NCBI GenBank assembly: GCA_965153455.1
Contig: OZ234493.1
Location: forward strand, 24,976,213-25,040,212
Length of the DNA: 64,000 bases
DNA from: Sphagnum compactum
Taxonomy: Eukaryota > Bryophyta > Sphagnopsida > Sphagnales
Direction of reading: 5' to 3'
Shown: piece after piece, positions 23,141-36,128 of the stretch
How the letters are laid out: each line of letters opens with the position of its first letter
Numbering within the stretch: position 1 is the stretch's first letter
The notes under the pieces: generated by a model
The model's input: the letters and a program-made list of their open reading frames with translations, nothing else
Told to the model about the DNA's origin: nothing
Database searches by the model: none
Made by a program: the position numbers and the translations under genes

Positions 23141-25300
23141 CGACCACCCAAGGATATTATATAAGTAGATAGGGTTTGAAATAAGTAGCATCCATGTACA
23201 TACAGTATCAATTGCATCATGCTCATGTCAACAAGATTGTCCTTCCCTTGGCAGGCCATGACACAATACAAAGGTCTTCTTATTGGCTCTGTCCTACAAA
23301 TTGCATAATTAAAATTTGTAGGATATTTTTGTTCATTAATAGACCATAATTTAGTCGTCGAATCATGAATATGATTTTTTACTGTTAAGTTGCAATCAAC
23401 CGTGTAATCAAAATTAATTATAGCCAAAACAATTAGTAAAAGGTAAATAGGTTAGGTTTAGGGTTTCAATCAGGTTTTTTTTTGTCCTGTACTAAAGATT
23501 ACATTGTATGTTTGTTATCTATTTTTCTAACTAACATGAACATTGTGCTTGACTTAAGTTTTGATTTTGTATCGATGTTTTTTACAAGGTTAAGTTTTTT
23601 CAAATGTGTGTTTGTTAAGTCTCATTTTTTTGCTACTTTGTTTGTTGGTTGTCAAATTCATTTTGGTAAGTTTTATTTTCTTTCTTGCACAATGGCTATT
23701 ACTCTAGTAAAAGAAGCTCGATTAGTTGTTGTAATGGATAATTTGGATTTTGGAGTTAGAGATGTTGCGTTTGAAACAAAGGTGTTTAATGGGTATGGCA
23801 CCTTTGATCAAATTGCAAATAGAAGTGTGAAAAATCCAACCTATGCATATTTGCATTGTGATTTGTTGCTTTGACCACAGTTACTTTCAAAATCAAATCA
23901 CCTCATATAGATATACATGAGTAGTATTTGCAAAAAGGCATGTTTATAAGGGTCAAAAATTTTGGCATTGAGTAAAAGTCCAAAAATGAATTTGAATAAG
24001 GTGACATGCATGTTGTCATTACAATTGAGTTGATGACCTTTGTGTCACCCATCACTATTTTTGAACCAAAGTTGGTTCCCATGTTTTTCCACATGGATTC
24101 CATTAAGGAATTTCGAAGTTCTCTTCAAAGTTGGAACTCTGCTACTATAGTTGTCATCATTATTGGTGTAAAAGGACAAAGGAATAGCAAAGGTGAAAAA
24201 TAATTATTGATTGCAGATGGGTGAAAACCTGATCAAAGCAACTAGGGGCGCCAAGGTAAAAGTCCTTTTCCAAGGATTACACATGACACGTGTCATTTTT
24301 ATGTTGGTTTTATATTTTGTATTTTGGATACCTAACTTAACACTGCATGTTGGATATAAATATGTTTTGACTACAAATTAATTTTATATCATATATATTA
24401 TGTATTCATGCCCTGTATCACATAAATATGAATTTTTTTTGTTCAAGCCACATTCTCAAAATCCATAATTTTTACGGACAAAAGCATAATTGAACCAAAT
24501 GTGTTAAAATTAATTATTAAATATTTTCATTAGTTCAAAAAAAAAAATTCTAATGATCAATGTTAAAATCCTCTCCAATTTTCAAAATGAATGGTGCACA
24601 TTTGGTAAAAAACAAAATGTTTGCAAAAAATAGGATTGTCCACTTTCAAAGTTTGAATGTTTTGAGCATGCAAAAACATTTTTGTGTCAAACTTTAAGCA
24701 TACAAACTTTACAATTAATGGAAAATATTCCAATTTTTTTGTAACAATCTAAACTATTATGCTTCCTTTGTGATTTTTCAAACATACAAAAATGTAGTTT
24801 TAAGGAGTGTTCACTCACTTGGGTGGCTCCTTTGATTGTGTTTTCACCTAAATAGAGAAGGTGAATTTGATTGAAATGTTCTTGTTTTTGGTAATATTAT
24901 GAACAACTTCTTAAAGCATATAATAGAGGCCAATGTGTTATGGTCTTGATTAAGAATGTGACAACAACGTTCAAAGGATATTAATATTTGAAAGCACAAC
25001 AATACACAATTTTCACAAAGGTTGTTGATGAGGTTATTTGAACTCATCTTCTCAAGTTGCCCAAAAAATTATCAATTGATCGACCTACATTAAAAGAAGT
25101 AAATTCCTTTCTTTCCATTTTTTTCAAAGACATTTTGAAATTTGTTTTCAAAACTAAGGGGAAAAAAAAATCAAAGGTGCCAAATGTTCATCTATACATC
25201 ATTTACATTTTTAAAATAATGAAAAAGTTAAGATATTAAATTTAGATAACTAAATAATATTTAATATAATTAATAATAATAATAATAATAATATAATTAT
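23140..25300. other. Gene-poor stretch
   Basis: Open frames at 23041-23427 (-) and 23482-23874 (+) show no recognisable domain; the first includes the minisatellite. Short (AAT)n tract at about 25270-25292. Confidence 0.45.
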
Positions 25301-25301
25301 T

Positions 25302-25672
25302 AACTGGATGGGCACTTGATTATGCCATCAGGCCCAATCGAGTGGCCATTTGGTTATGTCCTTAGGGAAAAAATTGTTTTTTTTCCTAACAACTAGGTGA
25401 CTATTCAATTGTGTCCTTAAGGAAATTTTTTTCCCCTTAACAATCGAATGCCCACCTAGTTGTGTTTCCAGGGAAAAAGAAACCTTTTTTAAAAAATAAT
25501 CAAGTGGCCACCCAATTGTGTCCCTCCCATAAGGAAAAAAACCATTTTTTATTTTTTAACTTTTTTTCACATATGGGTGGCCACCCAATTGTTTCCTTCC
25601 CAAGGAAAAATAAATTTTAATTAATAATCGATAAGCCTCCTGATCATGTCCTTCCTAAGGGAATTTTTTTTT
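25302..25672. repeat. ~55-62-bp minisatellite, about 7 diverged copies
   Basis: Repeated phrase AATCGAGTGGCCACCCAATTG, then TGTCCTT, then AGGGAAAAA, at roughly 25302, 25336, 25390, 25440, 25498, 25565 and 25625. Copies differ by substitutions and by A/T-run length. Confidence 0.75.
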
Positions 25673-26394
25673 TCTTTAGTTTTTTTGTTTGAAAATTTTA
25701 TTATTTTTTTTATTTTTTCTCATTTTTCATTACTTTCTTATTTTAACATATCTTGGTTTTATTTTTCAAGTGACTGGGGTGTTATCCATAATTAACTCTT
25801 CCATTCCAAAAAAATTGTGGAAATTGTCATGTAGCAGATGTCATTTTTTCAATGGGTGATGTTCATTGTAATGTTTGTCATTCAAAATCAAAGCTTCATA
25901 AATCAAGTTTCCTTCAAGGTTCCATTGCAACCAATGATGGACCCATATTGTTGACCATGAAAGGAAAATGATTTCAAGCAATTGTGCATATGATAGAATT
26001 TGAATCCTTGAATTAGGCTCATCCAAAACAAGTTCAATTCCTTGTTTCAATTCGTGTTTGTGGTAAATTTCAATTGTCACCCACATTTGGCCTTATTGGT
26101 TTCCAAGAAGACATACAACAATTGATCCCAAAAGCATAAAAACATTTGAGTGCTAAAGGGTTGGTTGCTCCTTTCGTAATTAATTTTAATGACAATGTTT
26201 AGCAAAATGTGAAACACGCTTCACTTTGATGGGTTGAAATAAGGTTTTAATAAACCCTTTTAAACACTACAATTGTTGATTATAGTTTTTGTGCAACCTT
26301 TCTATAATTACCTTTAGTTTACAAATATTGGACATATATGTGAAAACTTCTTATACCATAATTTTTGTGTTTTCTTCTTTTTGGATGTTTGGAG

Positions 26395-27010
26395 CGATTT
26401 TTCAATATAAGTAATTTAAAAATACAAGCAGGTTTTTAATCCAAGGAATTTTCAATGCAAATTTTTTAAAGTATTAATAGTTTTTCATGTAAGAATTTTT
26501 TTCAATATAAACAAATTTTCAAAATAATTTTTTTTCCATGCAATCAATTTTTCAATACAAGCAATTTTTTAATACAATCAATTTTTGAATCCAAATAGTT
26601 TTTTAGTACAAGGAGTTTTTCCATCCAATCAATTTTTGAATCCAAGTAGTTTTCCAGTGCAAGCGGTTTTCAATGTAAGTAGTTTTTCCATTTAATCAAA
26701 TTTTGAATCCAAATATTTTTTCAGTACAAGTAGTTTTTCCATCTAAGCAATTTTTGAATGCAAGTAGTTTTCCCATCCATTCAAGTTTTGAATTCAAACA
26801 TTTTTTCTAATTAATCAATTTTTGAATCCAAGCAATTTTTAAGTATAAATAGTTTTTCATCTAATCAAATTTTGAATTTAAGCAATTTTTAGTATAATCA
26901 ACTTTTTAATATAAGTAGTTTCCAATATAATCAATTTTTAATATATAGGTTTTTTTTCCAATATAAACATTTTCTTTAATTATAAATATTTTTTCAATCT
27001 AAATATTTTT
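26395..27010. repeat. 17-bp satellite array, about 35 copies
   Basis: Nearly 600 bp consist of a 16-18-bp unit of the type AATTTTTGAATCCAAGT / AGTTTTTCCATCTAAGC, in register over long stretches (for example 26620-26900). It ends just before the OTU block of the Helentron relic. Confidence 0.75.
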
Positions 27011-27067
27011 AAGAAAAAAATTCTATGTAATTTTTCTTAATGAATCATTGATTACATGTCATTTTGA

Positions 27068-27645
27068 ATGTGTATGTGTGAGGAAGGCAATTTTTATTAT
27101 TTATATATTTGGATAAAATTGAAGTTCATAATAATGGGAACAATTTTATCAAATCTTGTTGATTCATCATTTGAACATGTATCACATTCATATGGTTTTC
27201 ATTTGGTTTCAACATACAAATATGAAATAGGCAATTGTCTTTTTGATTTTATATATTGTTTATTAGATAATCATTTGTCATCTCTTCAATTGAAGCAAAA
27301 TAACATGGCACATTTAAATGAATGTTTATTTTTGAATATAGAAAAAGCCCAACAATGCCATATTTGAGAATGAAATCCTAGTTTTCTATTTGATTTGCAT
27401 CAAGATATGGTGACAAGAAGTACGTGACAAAAATGACATTATGTGCTGCAATGGGAGGTTTTTGGGGTGATTTCATTGTAATATTTTGGATGGTTGAATA
27501 TTTAGAAAGGCCAATTTACATTTGGAATAAAATATCAAAACACATTATGTTTCAATGTGGGATGGATATTCAATCTAGCTCATTAAATATAACTTACAAC
27601 TTTCAACATTTTGAGCCAATTGAATATGTTAATGGTCTATTTTAG
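27068..27645 (+). pseudogene. OTU-like cysteine protease remnant of Helentron
   Basis: First block (27068-27367) contains YEIGNCLFDFIYCLLDNHLS, corresponding to the OTU nucleophile region D-G-N-C-L-F; the candidate Cys codon is 27236-27238. After a stop and a frame change a second block (27424-27645) reads AAMGGFWGDFIVIFWMVEYL, then LERPIYIWN and YNFQHFEPIEYV; the candidate catalytic His is codon 27607-27609. The order Cys block, WGD block, RPI block, H-x-E/Y block matches OTU deubiquitinases. Such domains are carried by some Helitrons. Broken here into two frames. Confidence 0.7.
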
Positions 27646-28596
27646 ACCTGAGTCTTCACTTATTTTTCAAGCAAATGATCCCAAAGTTCATATACATTTG
27701 GATGATTTTTCATCTTTTTCGGAATTGATGATGCAAAAACCTCAAATTCAATTCTCACAACTAATTACGAGTTTTTATTGGAATGAAAAACTTGACTTTA
27801 CATTAATGGAAATTTGAATAATATTAGGATACACAATTACAATAAGTTGTTTCCTTATTCAACACTTCATACAATATAAATATTACTAAAAAATAAAATA
27901 AAAATATATTCAATATGTACAAAAACAAATGAGAAACAATATAAATTTTCCTATCAATTATGAGCTTTTGTCTAATCCATCCACTTTAATGTTTCAAACC
28001 AAAGTTCAGACAATACCTAAATTTCAAATGGAACATTTCCAAGATTTAATTATTGATCTTAATATAACACATTGAAGGAAAAAAATTTGATTGGGCACTT
28101 TATGGCAATAATATTGAACTATTAAATGTTTGTCCAAATCTTACTTATTTTGAAAAAACATCGAAATTAATTAACATGTTTTCAAATATTAAAAAAGTAA
28201 GATCACAAATTATGAATCACATTATATATATAGTAAAAAATCAGATAAATCTTCCATAAATGACAAATTTCAATCATCATATAGTGAAAATATTCTAAAA
28301 GAAACAAAACAACTAATTCCTAAACAATGATTTTTTGTAGAACATGATGTTCAATTAGATAAAATAAAACATAATGATAACATAAAGGAAAATGAAAAAA
28401 AATGCATTGAAATTTATAATAAAAATCTAAGATGTTCCCATAATTCCATGTTTTAGTTGTGAAAGGTTATGTTTTTTAAGACAACTTAAATGGTTTTAAA
28501 ACAACTTTCTACATACTTTCAAATTTAAATAAAACCTGATTTCACATCATACATACGTACAAGTTGTTTACATAATATCATGAAAATAGACCTCCT

Positions 28597-30770
28597 TTGC
28601 ATCAAATACTTAATAAAATTTCCAGAAACAAAATCACTCCATTAGTCCAAAAACAAACACAATTAGAAGAACATCTTATTTCAACACATCTTACTATTGC
28701 TCAAATTTATAAACCATATGGGTATGGACAATACAGGATGCATGTTGGTGTTATTAATGTCCTTACAAACGTGGATGAAATTCAATCAATATTACCACAT
28801 CTACCACATGATGCAATAATAAATGTGTTTTTAAACGATGTCTTGAATATAAATCACCTTATATGTTAATAAATATTCATTTAAATATGGTGATGACTGT
28901 TTTATGAAATTTAATTTAAACACCATAATATAAAAATTGAATGTTACCATTCATCATCAATGGGCAAGTTTGTTTACTTTGTATATGGATTTAAAATCCC
29001 AAATTCTTAATTCTAGTTGTGATGCATCATTTGATAATTCTAATTCAATAATGAAAAATTACATCGTACATCAATAAACTTGATAATACATAACTTTTTG
29101 GAAGTTCCAAAAATAATGGAATATGAAAATATTATATATTCTATTGCCCTGAGTCAACATTTTCATTCGAGTTAAGTTTATTTAAAGATAAACATTCAGA
29201 AGAACTAAAAATTTCCAACATTGTCTTATGGCTAACTTCGACAATTTTCAAAAGGTTTTTCATATAAAAAAATAGGTTAATGGGAATTACTTCATAAATC
29301 TAGGGATTTTTCAACTAATACTTTTAACTTTTTAAAAAAATTATTAAAGTTTCCATATAAAATGTCATAGGTTTAGGTTGGGTGTGAATATAAAAAAGAA
29401 ATTATGTGGTAGAACCTTGAAAGTTTCTCAAGTACAAGATAAACCAAACTTAATAATATTTTCAAATCAAACCTAGGTTATGTGATTTACAAGGCTTACA
29501 TAATTCACTTTATTATTTTGAGAAATTACCAAAAAAAAATTATTTGTAATGATCAAGGAATTTGGTCCTCCAACATTCTTTGTCACTTTTACATCTATTG
29601 AAAGATTATGGGACCCTTTCATTAAATTTTTGCACATATTACAAGTTTTGAGATTAAATCTCCCAAATAAAATAAAAGATTTACAATCTTTTCATATAAC
29701 ATAATTAATACAAAGCAACCCTATCACATGTGCAAGATATTATGATCATAAAACATTTTGTTTCCATAAAATTATGACAAAAGACCATTATCATTTTAGG
29801 CATATTTCTTGTTTTTATTTTGTCATTGAATTTCAAAATCATGGGAGTGAACATGATCGTGGACTTTTATGGATTAAAAATGCGCCTATGTATGGAATGC
29901 ACACAAAGAAAAAAATTAAACAATATGTTAACATGTATATTTCTTGTGATGTATCATTATACCAAATCCATTGCAAAATGCACAACAACATCAACACAAT
30001 TATACATGTAAGAAAAAAAACAATGTTGTTTGTAAATTTCATTATCCATTAACTCCTATGCATGAAATAAAATTTTTAGGACCATTTCAAATAGATGGGA
30101 ATTATCCATTTTCACAACAATACCTCTAGACAAAAAATAAAATATATATCATTTTTTGAATTTTTGAATTCTTTAAACCTTAATGAAAATATATATAATT
30201 TTTTTACCACAATTGTTGTGCTTATGGCCAAAGGTGTAAAATGTAGCCAAATATTTTTTTTTGTGTTTGTTTTCTAATAACTTGGCACTTGGAGTAAATG
30301 GTTGTTAAGTGCGATAAATATATTGGTATAAGATTTAGCTTTTTACTTTGGCATTGATTAGAGCATGTTTATCTTGTGTTTTCTTACCATTATATCATTC
30401 ATTTCAAACATTTTAGTTCATCAATACTTTTCCTTTTGAAGAATGTGTTTTTGTGTTAAAACCACAAGTTACATTAACTTAATTAAAACTTGATTCAACT
30501 AATATAATGTGTTCATCAATCATCAGAAATATATTAATCATCCTAGTCAATATGAATCTTTGTTACTAACAAATTGTAGTTTTTTTATAAAGTTAAAAAA
30601 TAAAATTTCAAAACATCGTAAACCTAAAATTATTAGGTTTGTCAATTATAATAAATATAAAGATATTGAAAATTGGTTGAGAGAATAATTTTTATTATAT
30701 TCACCATTTCAAACTTCAAAACATTTGCAACTTGAAACTAATATAACAATTTATAAATTCAATTTGTAAT
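28597..30770 (+). pseudogene. Helitron Rep domain remnant
   Basis: Fragments in changing frames: MHVGVINVLTNVDEIQSILP at about 28738; TSIERLWDPFIKFLHILQV and PITCARYYDHKTFCFHK at 29590-29780; then FVIEFQNHGSEHDRGLLWIK in the frame 29774-30052. In active Helitrons this last block carries the HUH nickase motif (H-D-H); here codon 29858-29860 gives Arg instead of the second His. FFEFLNSLNLNENIYNF follows at about 30150, then VLKPQ at 30450 and IRFVNYNKYKDIENWLRE at 30630-30685, each interrupted. The stretch that should carry the catalytic Tyr motif, between about 30200 and 30370, is not readable and seems shortened. Confidence 0.75.
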
Positions 30771-30794
30771 CAACAACCACCCAATAATTTTATT

Positions 30795-31440
30795 ATGCCA
30801 TATTATTTTTATACAAATAAACTTGTGCAAAAACATAATGAACATGTGTTTGTTAATACATTAGATCCCACAGTTATTTTCAAAGCAATGGATATTAATC
30901 ATCAATCACGCCCACCATTTTATAAACTTTCAAATGATCCAAGTAAAACTGCAAGTTTGCATTCTACAATTCAAATAGAAAAGATATGTTGGTTGAATTA
31001 TGTGCTAGTAACTATGCAATGTATGATGGTCTTGTGACTGGAGTTGATGGCATTTTTAAAGCATATTGTGACAAAACCATCATATGAATAATGTCATATG
31101 AATCATATGAATAACCATCATTAAAATTGGAACATTGATAAGAGAAAAATATAGTTGTTATTACAACAATAACATTGAATCAAATTGGACACCAATTGAA
31201 CTTATCATAAAAGATATAAGAGTTTGTAAATCTTAATCATTTATCATAACAAGGATTCAATTTCCAATTCAACTTGCAACAATAAGAACCATCCATCGTT
31301 TTCAAGGATATCATTATATGAATTGATTTTTGATCTTACTAATGTTAAAAAACATGGGTTAACATACACAACATTATCCTGTATCCGAACAAAAGATTTT
31401 TTTTTGTTAATTCTTTTCCAACATGAAATTTCTTATGTGG
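30795..31440 (+). pseudogene. Helitron helicase C-terminal remnant
   Basis: Reads NEHVFVNTLDPTVIFKAMD, then PPFYKLSNDPSKTASLH, then, after a frame change, ITRIQFPIQLATIRTIHRFQ at about 31245-31305, the last resembling the late helicase motifs (I-x-R-x-Q-F-P-l... T-I-H-k-x-Q-G) of Pif1-type enzymes. No Walker A (GxGKT) segment was seen between the Rep tail (30770) and here, so the front half of the helicase appears deleted. Confidence 0.65.
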
Positions 31441-31559
31441 ATCCAAAAGTACATATACAAATGAATAGATTGAAAATAATTACGACTTAGATACCATTAA
31501 TTCTTCAATTAAAAATCTTACATAATTATCATGTAACTATACAAGCTTTGAATACAACT

Positions 31560-32226
31560 TTTTTATGTCAACATTATGAAAACATCAACTATGATCATAA
31601 CCTTCAAATGTCTCATATTTCATGTCTTGTAGAAATAAAAATACACCATGCATCAATAAACATGTGCACAAATTTATAAATTCATTGAAGTATTCATATA
31701 ATTCAATCCATGATGGTCATGGGTTAATGATGTTGTATAACATACACATGCATTTAAAATTTTTTAAAACAATAATTAATAATGGTTCATTATACATAAC
31801 AACTTTTATATTAATACACGAAAATCAATACATATTGTATGTGTGTGTAGAACTCATTCATGTTCATTTTCTACATTCTTAAACAAACTTCAAATTATAA
31901 TTCAAGATTTTCCCAAACATTGTGCAATCGTCATAATGGGAGATTTTAATGTCGATAATCTAAAGACAACCACCATGGAAAAAATAAACAAAAACTATTA
32001 GATTTCATGGATAAGTTCAAATTAAAATCACAATTTAGTGAAAGCGCCATAAAAGTTAGATCTCAATTAGACCATATATGGGCAAATGTCCTTAGAAATG
32101 AATGTAAATCTAGTGTAACATAAGCATATTTGCCAAATTTTCACAAATCAATGTATATTGCATTCAAATTACCAAATGCACTTCCTATGTATAACAAAAA
32201 ACCATTATCATCTCCATTTCTTTAAA
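31560..32226 (+). pseudogene. EEP-type endonuclease remnant of Helentron
   Basis: LQIIIQDFPKHCAIVIMGDF followed by NVDN has the GDFN metal-site motif of the exonuclease-endonuclease-phosphatase fold at 31939-31950. SQLDHIWANV at 32061-32090 matches the C-terminal S-x-x-DHI motif with the catalytic His. Further upstream fragments (HSCSFSTFLNKL) link it to the helicase tail. Stops and frameshifts separate the pieces. Such endonucleases at the C-terminus distinguish Helentrons from canonical plant Helitrons. Confidence 0.75.
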
Positions 32227-32229
32227 GTG

Positions 32230-33420
32230 TAGCGTACGAATGTTGCATTTTCCATTTAATTAAGACACCCAGAATGGTGGCACCTTGTGGCCTAAATTTA
32301 TATATTTTTATTAGTTTTCATGGACAATGTGCAAAAAAATTCATAATCATCAACCACAAGATGAAAAAAAACTTGGATGTTTTTTTATCCACGTGTACAC
32401 CCATCAAGCACAACAACAAACCACGTTTCATAGAAAATCTTAAAGCCAAAATGTGAAAACAAAATTATAAGAAATGTCAAATTTTTAAACTTGAAAGTGA
32501 AATGAGACTAAAAATTAAGTGGATAACTTTCCCAACTCTTTTCATTGAAATAATATCCATCCATCACTAATGTTTGTTTCAAACATCTAAGTATCTAGTT
32601 TTACCTTGTGCACATTATGAAAAATTGTTGACACTTTTTTGGGAAAAACTTGGATTGAATTTTGACACAATATTGTTCTTTACAATTTTATATTTATTTT
32701 TATGATTAAAAAAAAGAAATGGAATTATGGTTGGAATTTTTAAGTATGCACAATGAATTTTAAAAAGGTTTTTTTAAAAAAATCTTAGTACAAATGTAAA
32801 AAAAGATTTTCAAAATCCTTCATATAGCCAACAAACTCTTATCCCATGAATTCATAATACAATTTGAAATATAATACATTATTTTAGGATGGAGCCTCTT
32901 GTGGTGGAGCTTCTTGTTCTTATACTCATATATACTACACCCTAGGGCCAGATTTCACATGGACAAAATGAATATATATTTTTTCCAAAAAATATTTACT
33001 TTATTTTTATAAATTTGAAATTTGAAATTTTTCATGATCTATTAATATGATATTGTCTTACAAGGAGTGAAATTATTCAGATTTTAGCCCGTGATAGTTA
33101 TGATGGGTTTTTTTCACCACCTCAACTTCCTATTTCCATGAAAACCCATTTCACTATTTTAAAGATTATTTAACGACGAAATGGATCCTAGGGTAAAGAA
33201 GTCACGAGGGTCATGATTTATGATAACCTTGAGTTATATGTAATTAGCTGATGTGATTGGCACTCATGAGAGAGTCTAGCACTTCGTTAGGAACTTTGTA
33301 GACTATTTCCTAGATGATGTTATATGTTTGGGTTCATACATTTAACCCTAAGAAGCTTAGGGTGAAAGGTGGAATCTCTCCTTGGTGACACTTATGTACT
33401 TATATCATGAGTGCTTTTTT
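32230..33420. other. Gene-poor stretch downstream of Helentron
   Basis: The frame at 32274-32456 and its continuation to about 32560 is lysine-rich and could be a trailing piece of the element; no domain recognised. No Helitron 3' hairpin with CTRR end was identified. Confidence 0.4.
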
Positions 33421-33426
33421 TGAGGG

Positions 33427-33505
33427 TCAATTTTGTGATGTGGCTAAAGTGGCAATCATCCATATGAAGATTTAGCCAAATTTAGCTATATAAATGAGAA
33501 TTCAT
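33427..33505 (+). repeat. Dispersed repeat, copy B
   Basis: CAATTTTGTGATGTGGCTAA, then CAATCATCCATA, then GATTTAGCCAAATTTAGCTA; same order as copies C and D and the reverse of A and E. Confidence 0.55.
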
Positions 33506-33509
33506 ATAG

Positions 33510-35120
33510 CTAAATTTTAGGAAAGAAAAAAGAATTTAAACATTCGTTTATATTTTTGACTACCTATTTGAACCATGTTTTAGAAATCTGATGATTAGAT
33601 TAATTTCATTTAATTTTCCAATTTCTAGTGGTCAAAAAATTTCAAAAATCACTTTGCTATTAGCATTTTAAAAAAATTTTAATTTCATTTTTGGTCATAA
33701 TTTTAGGAGTCAAAAGAAGAGAGCAAATAAGGACATCAATAGAGGTGGCCAACATGAATTCCAAGAGTTGAATTGAGTGTAAATCAAGCAGCTCATCATG
33801 TAATGGCTCTGTCCATTATGACAACAAGTCCAAACAAAATCATGAGAAATGATGGAACCATGTAAACCATGATGGGTATGTAATTGAATTGATGATACCC
33901 AGTTTCACTAACCAGTACACCCAGTTTTGCACACTCAAATTGGGGATGAAACAACAATTACAAGGTCAAAACCAGGTCCCAAACACAGGGTGACTTTAAA
34001 AAGGATAATTACTTAATGGTTCTCCTTCCTTCAGTTGTAAGTGGTTCCAGTCATACCCAGTTTCCAACAAGTAAAATATTCAATTCTGTTGAGCATGGCC
34101 TGCCACCTAACAATGTGTGAACAAGCTCTCTAATACGAGTGTTGAGTTCCAATCCATAATGATGCTCAATTCAATTCGGCGGTATTGCTAGTGGCAAGGA
34201 CTGCCATGATATTGTTGTTGCTGTGGATTGTTATAGGTAGGCAGGATCATCTTCCTCATGATTCCCGGAGTACACACAATCTGTTACAAACTTGTGAGTT
34301 ATCTATACTTTGGTACTTTAAAGTTCATAGCTAGCATGTTAACTTTGCTTTGAGTATAACAATGTTTGATGGATAGGACAACCAGAAATTTTGAAAAATA
34401 AGTTACCGCACCAACCAAAAATGCAACACAATTGACAAGCAACGAATAGAAATTTGCATGTAAAACAAGTTACCACAACAACTGACAAATCAACACAATC
34501 AACAAAGAGAAATTTTGTATGTAAAGTCTTGGTACTATTACTGCTCTCTGGAGTCCATAGTCCATGCCAGTGTAATTGGGGTGGTGGTTCTTTGATTTTT
34601 GTATAACCTCCAGTTCAAGGTTTTCCAAAAGTTTCAAATGGGGTTTTTTGAGAATAAAATAACTGTCGGTTGTGAGGTTTTCAAAATTTTCAAAGGTTTT
34701 CCTATGAGAACTGACAGTTTAGTGTAAATTCTTAGACTGGTTCTTGAGTTTTTAGAACCATGGATCATACCCTTGGCCCTTACGCAGACGTCAGTTCCTT
34801 TCTTTTTCCAAAAAGGAGAGCCACTCAAAACTCATCCATATCCTTTGGCATTGCTTTAAAGAAAGAAAGGTTGGTGCTTCTGCAATTCCCACTTTTACTT
34901 TTGTTGCCAGGATCAAATGATCAGATTTGCATTGCAGGATGAGGGGAGTCACATGAAGCTTGCAAATCTGGTCATGAGAGTCCACAGATGATACAAGAGA
35001 CAGACAATAATAGTACATTAAACTCCACAAAGTTTGAACAAAGTAAAATTTCAGTGAAAGCAAATTTAAGCTTATCTATAGTACAGTTTCTTTGTTTTGT
35101 TTTGTTTTGTTTTTATTTTC
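33510..35120. other. Gene-poor stretch
   Basis: No recognised gene; (TTTTG)n microsatellite at about 35095-35112. Confidence 0.45.
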
Positions 35121-35127
35121 TTTCTTT

Positions 35128-35215
35128 CCCAATTTGGTAATGTGACAACAATATTGGTGATCATGCACAAGAGGATTTAGCCAAATTTGGCTACTTACAA
35201 GATTTGAAAGTATGA
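35128..35215 (+). repeat. Dispersed repeat, copy C
   Basis: CCCAATTTGGTAATGTG, ATTGGTGATCATGCA and GGATTTAGCCAAATTTGGCT in the order of the family. Confidence 0.5.
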
Positions 35216-36128
35216 AGTTTTAAGAATCCTGCTATACTTTTGTTTCCTTCAAGACTAGACAGGCTCTTTTAAGTTTGACAAAACCTCAAGGCTCTCACAC
35301 ACATGCGGGGAGGGTTTGTGGTTAAAACATGAAGGATCTTTCTTGAGTTGATAATGATGAACAAGTCAACACTGTAATTGATGGAAAAATGGGTCATGTT
35401 TTATGTATTAAACAAAATAATCAATTTAAGGAAAAGATGAATCCTTGTACACAAAAACAATTTTTTTTTGAAACCTTAATCACATTGAGTGTGAATTAAA
35501 TTCAACCCAAACTTACTCATGTTAGTATAATTGCTACTTTGTTACTCACAGCACATGTCATCTTTACAGCAAACTTTGTATTTTAGTCCCTTGCAACCTA
35601 CTACATCTATGAGTCAAATTGGGCTTCTGTTTTTATTCACTATATATCTCAAGTCTCAACGTGTACTCAATTCATTTCATGCACTAAAATTTATTACTCA
35701 CTCTAAATAACTTCATAGCAGTTTAGTTATGTGATCGACATTCAAGGTCTAGTTTGTACAATTTAGCACTTCGATATTCTTGACATGTTAAAAAGTAAAT
35801 AGTTGCACATTGCTCCCACTTTCATGTGAATAGCTCTAAGCAACATCCAACCACACACAGAAAATGATATTGTCATAAAATATTTTTGATTACTCATATA
35901 TTGTCATTTACTTTCAAAACCCTCCCCATAGTCCCTAATACTTTGCAATTCTCTCTAGAAGCTCTTACATTGTATGCTTCTCATCCCACAACTAGTACCA
36001 CACCCACATTAAGTAGAGCACACAACACAATTGATTAGTTTTCAGCCACACAAGTTCTACCCTTCACACAAATGAATATTTTCAAAGTTCAACTTGCAAA
36101 TCCAACTTGAAGATAGCTGGCTACAATA

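Larger units (their letters stand above)
27068..32226 (+). mobile_element. Decayed Helentron-type Helitron (OTU-Rep-Hel-EN)
   Basis: Four domain remnants lie in one orientation: OTU cysteine protease (27.07-27.65 kb), Rep/Helitron-like N domain (28.6-30.76 kb), the tail of a Pif1-type helicase (30.8-31.44 kb) and an EEP-type endonuclease (31.56-32.22 kb). That combination is known from Helentrons (Helitron2-type rolling-circle transposons). Stops and frameshifts occur throughout, the second His of the Rep HUH motif is Arg, and two internal segments appear deleted, so it cannot transpose by itself. Ends were not located. The upstream 17-bp and 55-62-bp arrays may belong to it. Confidence 0.8.

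Noticed and set aside
23041-23874. Two sizeable open frames, one on each strand
   Set aside because: No recognisable motif; one is partly made of the GGATGACGG repeat.
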